From contig JBKQRV010000183.1 in NCBI GenBank assembly GCA_052143835.1, positions 1 to 10,364 of the forward strand: 10,364 nucleotides of DNA. Reading direction: 5' to 3'. The notes beneath the pieces were generated by a model. That model ran no database searches. It saw only the letters and a program-made list of their open reading frames with translations, and was not told the DNA's origin. The position numbers and the translations under genes were made by a program. Positions 1 to 5,269 of the stretch are shown one piece after another. This DNA comes from DASPPM01 sp052143835 (GTDB lineage: Bacteria > Pseudomonadota > Alphaproteobacteria > JACZXZ01). The stretch's first letter is position 1, and each line of letters opens with the position of its first letter.

Positions 1-143
1 ATCTGCTCCGGGAGCATGATGGCATAGACGAGAGAAACAACGGCGAGTAGGACGAGAACAATCACCTCGGGCGTCAACAGTCGGGTAACAGATCCTGCGG
101 TAACAGCTGCGCGAGAGGCGAACGCAAGAATCTGCGCTGTCAT
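1..143 (-). CDS. N-terminus of an unidentified protein with one membrane segment (runs off the left edge)
   Basis: An open frame starts at the ATG at 141-143 and leaves the window after about 47 codons. The start is supported by a strong purine-rich site (GGGGAGGGG) 8 nt upstream and by a well-formed promoter just behind it. The peptide begins MTAQILAFASRAAVTAG. From about residue 26 to 43 it has a hydrophobic stretch (VIVLVLLAVVSLVYAIML) suited to a transmembrane helix, followed by LPEQ. No family can be recognised from so short a piece. It could be a small inner-membrane protein or the first helix of a larger one. It is on the same strand as the TetR-type gene behind it, but 380 bp and its own promoter separate them, so they are probably not one operon. 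Confidence 0.6.
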   Translation of the reverse strand, partial: MTAQILAFASRAAVTAGSVTRLLTPEVIVLVLLAVVSLVYAIMLPEQ

Positions 144-170
144 GGCTTTGCCCCTCCCCAGGGTAAAATT

Positions 171-199
171 ATTATAACTCAGCCCGGTGCCGCTGCCTA
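171..199 (-). promoter_or_regulatory. Sigma-70-like promoter for the left-edge gene
   Basis: Read on the minus strand there is a perfect -10 box TATAAT (plus-strand 171-176). Exactly 17 bp upstream is a 4-of-6 match to the -35 box, TAGGCA (plus-strand 194-199). Transcription would start near 164, leaving a leader of about 20 nt that contains the ribosome binding site of the gene starting at 143. Inferred from sequence match and spacing only. Confidence 0.5.
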
Positions 200-523
200 G
201 ACGCCTTTTCTCCCCGATCTTTTTTGCAGCACGAGAGTCTGTTGATGGCACATTTGCGACGTATGAAGCTGGCTAGCGTGAGTCCGGTTTCGACCTCTTA
301 ACGGATATGGTGCGGCCGGCTGGTCACTTCGCGCTTTGTGAAGGGTTTCGGATGCCGGCCGCCCTTTCCGCGCACCGCCAGGTGCTGACAGCCTTCTCGA
401 CAGATTATTGCTCTCTGGTACATCGACGCTGAAACGTCGGCCGTCGGGCTGGAGCGCTGGGCATAACCGTAGGAGGCGGTGTTCATAAAACGAGGGCGGC
501 CACCTGAAACCGGAACACCAGAG
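200..523. other. Gene-poor stretch with one long-looped inverted repeat
   Basis: No convincing gene lies between the promoter at 171-199 and the end of the tetR-type gene. A 98-codon minus-strand frame (298-594) overlaps the tetR tail, has no recognisable motif and lacks a clear ribosome binding site, so I do not call it. The notable structure is a perfect 9-bp inverted repeat, GCGGCCGGC (312-320) and GCCGGCCGC (354-362), with a smaller TCAC/GTGA pairing inside its 33-nt loop. There is no T-run behind either arm, so an intrinsic terminator is not supported. Confidence 0.4.
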
Positions 524-1213
524 TCACAGATCGAACTTGCCCTGCTTGGTTTCACGTTGCTTGGAGGCATGGGGCCGCCGCCGCGCCCCGACATGGGATC
601 CCTCCTTCAAAGTCCGGCTCGGCTTGTTGTTCTGCGGTGAGATTGCCGCGAGGGCCGCAGCCGTTAGGACCCCAAGCCAGTCGATGGAGCCTTTATAGTC
701 ATCGGATGCCGGGCTGGCGGCAGGCGTGATGGCGCACATCGATGGAACCAGTATAACCGCGTAGAGCTGGCTTGGCGAAAGACGCGCGATGCTCTTCGGG
801 ACCAGCGGCTCGGCCCAGCCGGCCAATACCTGCGCGAGACGGTCCTGCACCCTCTTCGGGATTTGTACCTGCTCCGACGAGTAGGCTTCCAGCATGCCGA
901 TCAGGCGCCAATGGTGCGGAAACCTCTCGACCCATTTGAGACAGGCCGACAGCAGCGCGCGGATGGCCGCCTCCACGTTGTTTCCGTGACCTCGGAGCGC
1001 CGCCTTGGCATCGGCTACCAGGCGATCAGCCACATCATCATGGACCGCGGCGGCAAGCTGGGCCTTATTTCCGAAAAAGTTGGTGATGCTGCCGACGGCG
1101 GCACGCGAGGCCTTGCCCACCATCACGAGCGTGGTGCCGTCACGGCCGTTTTTGATGAACAGCGCGGCGGCAGCCTGCAGGATCCGTTTGCGCTTGGCAG
1201 GACTGTCTCGCAT
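524..1213 (-). CDS. TetR/AcrR-family transcriptional repressor
   Basis: This is a 229-residue protein of the TetR family: a homodimeric repressor that binds a palindromic operator through an N-terminal helix-turn-helix and is released by a small ligand in its C-terminal domain. Residues about 8-53 show the hallmark: RKRILQAAAALFIKNG, then TT at 27-28, the HTH (about 27-46, ending ITNFF) and GNKAQL in place of the usual 'hF.sKe.L'. The rest is helical and unassigned, as usual for the variable ligand domain. The frame stays open to 1330. I chose the ATG at 1211-1213 because GAGG lies 8 nt upstream and the usual short N-terminal arm begins there; the longer form would read through the operator region. 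The last 40 residues are basic and polar, longer than typical. Two inverted repeats directly upstream suggest autoregulation. Its target and ligand cannot be told from this window. Confidence 0.88.
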   Translation of the reverse strand: MRDSPAKRKRILQAAAALFIKNGRDGTTLVMVGKASRAAVGSITNFFGNKAQLAAAVHDDVADRLVADAKAALRGHGNNVEAAIRALLSACLKWVERFPHHWRLIGMLEAYSSEQVQIPKRVQDRLAQVLAGWAEPLVPKSIARLSPSQLYAVILVPSMCAITPAASPASDDYKGSIDWLGVLTAAALAAISPQNNKPSRTLKEGSHVGARRRPHASKQRETKQGKFDL

Positions 1214-1234
1214 GTGAAGGACCTCATCAACCAA

Positions 1235-1251
1235 TTGGAATTTCGTTCCAA
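1235..1251. promoter_or_regulatory. Inverted-repeat operator 1 upstream of the TetR-type gene
   Basis: TTGGAATTTCGTTCCAA is a perfect 6-bp inverted repeat (TTGGAA/TTCCAA) around a 5-bp centre. It lies 22 bp before the tetR-type start codon, probably within the transcribed leader. Size and form fit a TetR-family dimer site. Operator function is inferred from symmetry, position and the second copy nearby. Confidence 0.55.
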
Positions 1252-1260
1252 TTTCACGTT

Positions 1261-1277
1261 CTAGAATTTTATTCCAG
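1261..1277. promoter_or_regulatory. Inverted-repeat operator 2, overlapping a -10-like box
   Basis: CTAGAATTTTATTCCAG is a second 17-bp inverted repeat with one mismatch between arms (CTAGAA/TTCCAG). Its architecture matches the site at 1235-1251, and the two centres are 26 bp apart. On the minus strand it contains TAAAAT (plus 1266-1271), 5 of 6 to a -10 box, so bound repressor would cover the tetR promoter. No good -35 is seen at 16-18 bp. Confidence 0.5.
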
Positions 1278-1414
1278 CAGATTCGCCGGCTATCTCCACA
1301 TCTTTTGTCGCCTCGCTTCGTGAGCGCCATCCAGATGCAAGCGCTCCTCCGGCCCGTGTGAAATCGCCCAGCATGGCGCCGATCGCAAAGGAACGCATAC
1401 CATTGATTGTTCTA

Positions 1415-1466
1415 GCGAATTCACGCCCAATGCGGGGGTCAAAGTTGCGCGCAAATTCATGCCCAG
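1415..1466. repeat. Degenerate 16-bp direct repeat pair, candidate recombinase or regulator sites
   Basis: GCGAATTCACGCCCAA (1415-1430) recurs as GCAAATTCATGCCCAG (1451-1466), 13 of 16 bases identical and 36 bp apart. Between them is GGGGGTCAAAGTTGCGC, which resembles motifs I associate with transposon ends in alphaproteobacteria (from memory, weak). The pair lies just before the first small ORF of the recombination module. It could be arm-type sites of an integrase, an operator, or part of the element's left end. I found no counterpart near the right end of the recombinase operon. Confidence 0.35.
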
Positions 1467-1470
1467 AATC

Positions 1471-1491
1471 TAGGGCGCTGTGGGCGCCCTA
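1471..1491. repeat. Hairpin at the left of the small-ORF module
   Basis: TAGGGCGC (1471-1478) and GCGCCCTA (1484-1491) form a perfect 8-bp stem with a 5-nt loop. It follows the direct repeats immediately and lies about 80 bp before the first small ORF. No T-run follows on either strand, so it is not a clear terminator. It could be a protein-binding palindrome or an end structure. Confidence 0.4.
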
Positions 1492-1520
1492 ATCGCTTGC
1501 ATGACGAGATGGTTTCCACG

Positions 1521-1812
1521 CCGGCCGTCGTGACAGGACCATTGAGACCGTTCACCGAGCGAGGACGGCGACATGAAGCCGAGCATCAAGCACCAGCGCG
1601 CACCCGCCCTTCGGCCGACGGCGACCAGTTTCCTTCCTCCGCCCGCTATGGCTTTAGAGGTTGACCGACGCACGCCGCGGTCAATCCATGCCTCCGCCCC
1701 GCTCACCCGAGCTGTGCATGCGCTGATCGCTCGCGCGGATGAAATTTCTCCCGCTCCGGCCGTCGTGACAGGACCATTGAGACCGTTCACCGAGCGAGGA
1801 CGGCGACATGAA
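1521..1812 (+). repeat. Duplicated 57-nt leader with ribosome binding site and start codon
   Basis: Positions 1521-1577 and 1756-1812 are identical over 57 nt, offset 235 bp. Each copy ends in a purine-rich site (AGGA, 7 nt before ATG) and the first codons ATG AA. After the fifth base of the coding frame the copies diverge but stay alignable for about another 100 bp. Weak similarity also extends some 40 bp upstream (ATCGCT near 1492 and 1726). The pattern is a tandem duplication of a whole small gene whose 5' untranslated part stayed fixed while the coding part drifted. Confidence 0.75.
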
Positions 1813-1899
1813 ACCGAGCACCATGCACCAGCGCGCAGACGCCCATCGACCGGCGGCGGCCGGTTCGCCGCCTCCGCCCGATATGGCTCGAGAGGGTGA
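1573..1899 (+). CDS. Small protein A, paralogue of the following small ORF (possibly degenerate)
   Basis: A 108-codon frame begins in the first copy of the duplicated leader, with AGGA 7 nt before ATG. It starts MKPSIKHQRAPALRP and shares with the next ORF the MKPS start, HQRA, RP, a proline run and DRR-P, in the same order. Similarity ends near residue 45. Beyond residue about 61 the frame reads through the second leader copy in a different register from the real start there, so the C-terminal half is probably not an evolved protein. I do not recognise the family. It may be a functional short peptide with an accidental extension or a decayed duplicate. Its 3' part overlaps the next ORF by 92 nt in another frame. 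Confidence 0.4.
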   Translation: MKPSIKHQRAPALRPTATSFLPPPAMALEVDRRTPRSIHASAPLTRAVHALIARADEISPAPAVVTGPLRPFTERGRRHETEHHAPARRRPSTGGGRFAASARYGSRG

Positions 1900-2029
1900 C
1901 CGGCGCCCGCCGCCCGTTGCTTCCGCCCTGCTGACCCTCAGCAAGCTGCTGGCGCAGAAGGCAGCGGCCGAGTTCTTGCTCTCGGTCGCCTCGCCGATGG
2001 CTCCCGTTCTGGCCGGAGCCGCGGCGTGA
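1808..2029 (+). CDS. Small protein B (73 aa), translationally coupled to the excisionase-like gene
   Basis: The start ATG has AGGA 7 nt upstream within the second leader copy. The 73-residue product begins MKPSTMHQRADAHRP, passes through a proline-rich segment (about 20-37) and ends in an alanine/leucine-rich part (about 38-73) that could form an amphipathic or weakly hydrophobic helix. There is no signal peptide at the N-terminus. The stop TGA overlaps the GTG of the excisionase-like gene as GTGA, an arrangement typical of genes translated together. This and the paralogue just upstream argue that it is really expressed. I do not recognise the family. Given its position, an accessory or regulator of recombination is possible, but that is inference. 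Confidence 0.5.
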   Translation: MKPSTMHQRADAHRPAAAGSPPPPDMAREGDRRPPPVASALLTLSKLLAQKAAAEFLLSVASPMAPVLAGAAA

Positions 2030-2252
2030 CGCCCCATACCCGCCTTCGCCGCCTATTAAGCATCGACCGGCTCGCGGAACAGCTCGTGGTCTCGAGCAGG
2101 CGACCCGCCGGTGGATCACGCGGCGCGAGCTGCATGTCCGTCGTCTCGGCCGCCGGCTCGTTATCTCGGAGGAAGGTCGCATTGCCTACGCCGTGCTGTA
2201 TCGCCGGCGATTGTCGCCAGGAGAATGTCAATGTCCAACTGCATCAACATAG
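2026..2252 (+). pseudogene. Excisionase-type helix-turn-helix gene with a one-base frameshift
   Basis: From GTG 2026 (GGAG 7 nt upstream) the frame reads VTPHTRLRRLLSIDRLAEQL and then VVS, the first half of an HTH_17/MerR-like excisionase domain (usual form LLTVEEVAELLGVS). After the codon TCG (2092-2094) that frame turns to nonsense. The frame one base back, reading G2094 twice, continues EQATRRWITRREL, then HVRRLGRRLVISEEG, and ends at TAG 2250-2252. Joined, the two halves match the family pattern across the junction without a gap. The restored protein is about 75 residues, normal for a recombination directionality factor or small regulator. Such proteins bend DNA at attachment sites and steer integrases towards excision. 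No slippery heptamer is visible, so a deletion (or a sequencing error) is likelier than programmed frameshifting. As read, the gene would give a hybrid 91-residue product without the recognition half. Confidence 0.65.
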
Positions 2253-2355
2253 TATTCGGGACGAGTTATTACTTTACGTCGGTATTGACATCCTTTTCTG
2301 ACCTTGCCTTTTCACCATTTCACCTTAAACTAGACTTTGGCCAATGGAGCCTGTC

Positions 2356-4086
2356 ATGACCCCCTCAGAGCCTTCACAAGAGCAATGCCTTCCCCCCACC
2401 CTGGCGACCCTCGCCGACGTGATGACGTTGATCGAGCGCGATCCGGGTCTGAGGGCACCGCGCCGTAAAGCCATGCTCTCCGCGCTACGGACCGTCGCTC
2501 GTCTCCTCAATGGCGCCCCGGCTTCGATTGCGGCTGACCCGTCCGCCTTGCGTTGCCGACTCGCAGGTGTGTCGCACGCCGCCGTGGGATTGAGTCGGGG
2601 GCGTTGGAACAACGTGCGGTGCTTGACGCTGGCCGCCCTCAAGACCGCCGGCTTCCGGATCATGTCGCAACGTGCTTCCGCGCCATCAGCTCCGGCCTGG
2701 AAGAAGCTGGAGGCGTCCCTGCCCGACTTCCAATCCCGCTGCAGTATGTCCCGCTTCATCACCTATTGCAGGGGCCACGCGATAGAGCCATCAGCGGTCG
2801 ATGCAGCCGTTTTCGAGCGTTTTCGCGAGGCCCTCCTCACCGAGACCTTCGCCCGCCGGCCCATTACCGTTTACCGGCACGCCTGCGCCACTTGGAACGC
2901 CGCAGCCGATAGCATCCCCGCCTGGCCGAAGGTCCAGATTCCCGTGCCGAACCTGAGCCGCCGGTTCGCCTTGCCTTGGAGTGCGTTCCCTGATTCCTTC
3001 CGGGAGACCGCGGATGCCTACCTGAACCGGCTCTCCAATCGAGACCCGTTCAGCGACGATTATGCCGTGTCTGCCAGGCCGAGCACGGTCAAGCTGCAAC
3101 GTACCCAGATCCTGCAGATCGCCACCGCCCTGGTCCGCTCCGGCGTGCCTACGGAAAAGATCACCGGCCTCACGATTCTGGCGGAGCCGGAAAATGCGAA
3201 GCTGGCCCTGCGCTTCCTGTATAAACGTGCCGGTGGCACCTCGACGCGCTCGATCCACGCCAGGGCCGTCCTGCTCCACACCATCGCTCGGCATTGGCTC
3301 AAGGCAGGCGCCGAGCAGCTTAAGCTACTCGCAGACCTGAGCCACCGCCTGTCAATGAAGAAGACAGGCATGACCGACAAGAACCGCGCGCGACTGCGGC
3401 AGTTCGACGACAAGGCCAATCTTGATGCATTGCTCGGCCTGCCCTATCGCGTGCTGCGGCAGGTCAAACTTGCGAATAGCGGCACACGGCGTGATGCCTT
3501 GCGGATCATGTTTGCGGTCGCGGTCGAGCTCTTCATCGTTGCCGCCATCCGCGTCACGAATATGGCCTCCCTGGAGATCGGCCGCCATCTCGTGCACACT
3601 CGCCTCGGCGCCAACGCCGTCGTCCATCTCGTCATCCCTGAGGACGAGATCAAGAACAGCGTACCCTGCGAGTTGCCACTGCCCGCAGAGAACGCCGAGC
3701 TTATCGCCATATACCTGGCCGCCTTTCGCCCTCGTCTGAGTGCCGTGCCCTCGATCTGGCTGTTTCCCAATCACAAGGGCCAGCGGCGGGCCACTACCCG
3801 TTTTTCCACGCAGATCGCCGAGTTCATCCATGACGAGACCGGCATCAAGATGAATGCACATCTGTTCCGACACTTGGCGATGAAGCTCCACTTCGACGCC
3901 CATCCCGAGGACGGCGAGACGGGCCGGCGGGTGCTCGGGCACAAGAACCTCAGCACCACTCTCCGGTACTACGCCGACCTGAGGTCGCCCGCGGCATTCC
4001 GGCGCTACGACGCAATGATCGCGGAGTTGCGCGAAGCTGCCGAGACCAGCGCCCAATCGCCGCGTCGCCGGGTCGCGGCGCTATGA
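2356..4086 (+). CDS. Tyrosine recombinase (phage-integrase family), first of a tandem pair
   Basis: This 576-residue tyrosine recombinase cuts and rejoins DNA through a 3'-phosphotyrosine. The C-terminal catalytic domain is complete: Arg399 (AAIRVTNM), a candidate Lys433 (EIKNSVP), His502-x-x-Arg505 (HLFRH), His529 (LGHKN) and Tyr538 (TLRYYADL). The roughly 380 residues before it would hold the core-binding and arm domains. This is longer than in lambda-type integrases and recalls the large recombinases of multi-recombinase elements (Tn554-like, RIT). Start: an ATG exists 12 nt earlier at 2344 without a ribosome site, whereas GGAG lies 6 nt before the ATG at 2356, so I prefer the latter. It overlaps the next gene as ATGA, indicating coupled translation. 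A TTGACA at 2285-2290 upstream lacks a matching -10. Confidence 0.9.
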   Translation: MTPSEPSQEQCLPPTLATLADVMTLIERDPGLRAPRRKAMLSALRTVARLLNGAPASIAADPSALRCRLAGVSHAAVGLSRGRWNNVRCLTLAALKTAGFRIMSQRASAPSAPAWKKLEASLPDFQSRCSMSRFITYCRGHAIEPSAVDAAVFERFREALLTETFARRPITVYRHACATWNAAADSIPAWPKVQIPVPNLSRRFALPWSAFPDSFRETADAYLNRLSNRDPFSDDYAVSARPSTVKLQRTQILQIATALVRSGVPTEKITGLTILAEPENAKLALRFLYKRAGGTSTRSIHARAVLLHTIARHWLKAGAEQLKLLADLSHRLSMKKTGMTDKNRARLRQFDDKANLDALLGLPYRVLRQVKLANSGTRRDALRIMFAVAVELFIVAAIRVTNMASLEIGRHLVHTRLGANAVVHLVIPEDEIKNSVPCELPLPAENAELIAIYLAAFRPRLSAVPSIWLFPNHKGQRRATTRFSTQIAEFIHDETGIKMNAHLFRHLAMKLHFDAHPEDGETGRRVLGHKNLSTTLRYYADLRSPAAFRRYDAMIAELREAAETSAQSPRRRVAAL

Positions 4087-5249
4087 GCCCGGCGCTGCAC
4101 ATGACGGTCTGGTCCGGTCGGTGCCCTCCCGTCACCGAGTGGCCGGCCCCCGATCAAGCGGCTTGGGCCACGGCACATGTCGCCGGCAACCCGTTCGAGC
4201 CCGGTGGCCTCGCGGTACGCTGGGCCCTGGCGACGCGCTGGATGGTCGCCAATGGCTATGGTCTGTGGCTGACCTGGCTCAAGGGGCGAGGCTGGCTCGA
4301 CCTGCAGCAGCTGCCCGGGGCCCGAATCACAAAGGAGCGCGTCGCCGCCTATGTTGCGGACTTGCAGCCCGGAAGAAGCCCTTTCACCGTCCAGGCTCGC
4401 GTCCAGCAACTGGGCGACGCGCTGCGGGCGATGTCCCCGAAGGATGACTGGGGCTGGATCCTGCGCGCCGCCGGGCGGCTCCGCAGCTGCGCGGTGTCGG
4501 TCCGTAATAAGCGATCGCGTCTGCGAACACCGGCGCAGCTTGCCGAGCTCGGGGACGGGCTGATGGCGCAGGCAAAGGGACCCACCACCGCAGCTGCGAG
4601 AGACTACCGCGATGGCCTGATCATCAAGCTGCTGGCGCATCGGCCGATCCGAGCTCGGAATCTCACGGCGATCACCTGCGGCGGACAGCTGGTGTCGCGC
4701 GGCGGCGCCTGGTGGCTCTCATTTGGCACCGCCGAGACCAAGGCGACGCAACCGCTCGAATTCCCCTTGCCGGCCAATCTCGCGCCGCAACTTGAGCGCT
4801 ACCTCGCGCACTGGCGACCGCTGCTGCTGACGCGCGCCGGCCGACAGGCCGCGGCGACCACCTCGGCGCTATGGGTCTCGAGCATCGGCACGCCCATGAT
4901 ATACGCGTCCATCGCGTACCAAGTCAGACGGCACACTCGCGCTGCATTCGGTGCGGCCATAAATCCACACCTGTTTCGCGATTGCGCGGCAACCTCGATC
5001 GCGATCGTCGACCCCGAGCACGTTCACATCATCATGGACATCCTGGGCCACTCGACGCTCACCACGTCCGAGCGCCACTACAATCAGGCCCGAGGCCTCG
5101 AGGCAGGCCGCCGCTACCAGGGCACGATCAAAGCGCTGCGCGCCCGCGGGGCGGCAGCAAGCGACCGCCGCGGTCGCGCCGCGCCCGGTGTACCAGAACT
5201 GAAGCCTCGAGTGCGACGTGAAGGTCGTGACGATATCATCGTCCGATAG
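4083..5249 (+). CDS. Tyrosine recombinase (phage-integrase family), second of the pair
   Basis: A 388-residue tyrosine recombinase whose start overlaps the stop of the previous one (ATGA). There is no strong ribosome site of its own, so it probably depends on coupling; an ATG at 4101 is an alternative start. Catalytic residues visible: Arg190 (PIRARNL), Lys220 (ETKATQP), His296-x-x-Arg299 (HLFRD), His323 (LGHST) and Tyr333 (RHYNQA). The nucleophile sits ten residues after the second histidine, against nine in the upstream protein. With the short connector, this suggests the two are distant relatives with separate roles rather than a recent duplication. Paired tyrosine recombinases may bind opposite half-sites or cut in sequence. 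Here the pair is followed by a serine recombinase 20 bp downstream, apparently in the same transcript. All catalytic positions are present, so it should be active. Confidence 0.9.
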   Translation: MSPALHMTVWSGRCPPVTEWPAPDQAAWATAHVAGNPFEPGGLAVRWALATRWMVANGYGLWLTWLKGRGWLDLQQLPGARITKERVAAYVADLQPGRSPFTVQARVQQLGDALRAMSPKDDWGWILRAAGRLRSCAVSVRNKRSRLRTPAQLAELGDGLMAQAKGPTTAAARDYRDGLIIKLLAHRPIRARNLTAITCGGQLVSRGGAWWLSFGTAETKATQPLEFPLPANLAPQLERYLAHWRPLLLTRAGRQAAATTSALWVSSIGTPMIYASIAYQVRRHTRAAFGAAINPHLFRDCAATSIAIVDPEHVHIIMDILGHSTLTTSERHYNQARGLEAGRRYQGTIKALRARGAAASDRRGRAAPGVPELKPRVRREGRDDIIVR

Positions 5250-5269
5250 ACCATAGGAAGGAAAAGCCG

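Noticed and set aside
298..594. 98-codon minus-strand frame overlapping the tetR 3' end
   Set aside because: No clear ribosome site, a 71-bp overlap with the repressor tail, and no recognisable motif. It could be a fragment of an old gene but cannot be supported.
2080..2100. Programmed -1 frameshift site in the excisionase-like gene
   Set aside because: There is no X-XXY-YYZ heptamer, and I saw no stimulatory Shine-Dalgarno-like site or clear downstream stem. A lost base is the simpler reading.
1470..2231. Several minus-strand frames of 97-131 codons across the duplicated region
   Set aside because: They mirror the high-GC plus-strand small ORFs and share their duplication, and they lack ribosome sites. 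The plus strand has conserved AGGA-ATG starts and the GTGA coupling.
2285..2331. TTGACA as the -35 of a promoter for the recombinase operon
   Set aside because: The hexamer is perfect, but at 16-18 bp spacing only CTTTTC-like sequence follows. The better AT-rich match (TAAACT, 2326) is 35 bp away. A promoter may be there but is not shown.
3352..4056. 234-codon minus-strand frame opposite the first tyrosine recombinase
   Set aside because: It overlaps the catalytic domain, where the plus frame carries all active-site residues. No ribosome site or motif supports it.
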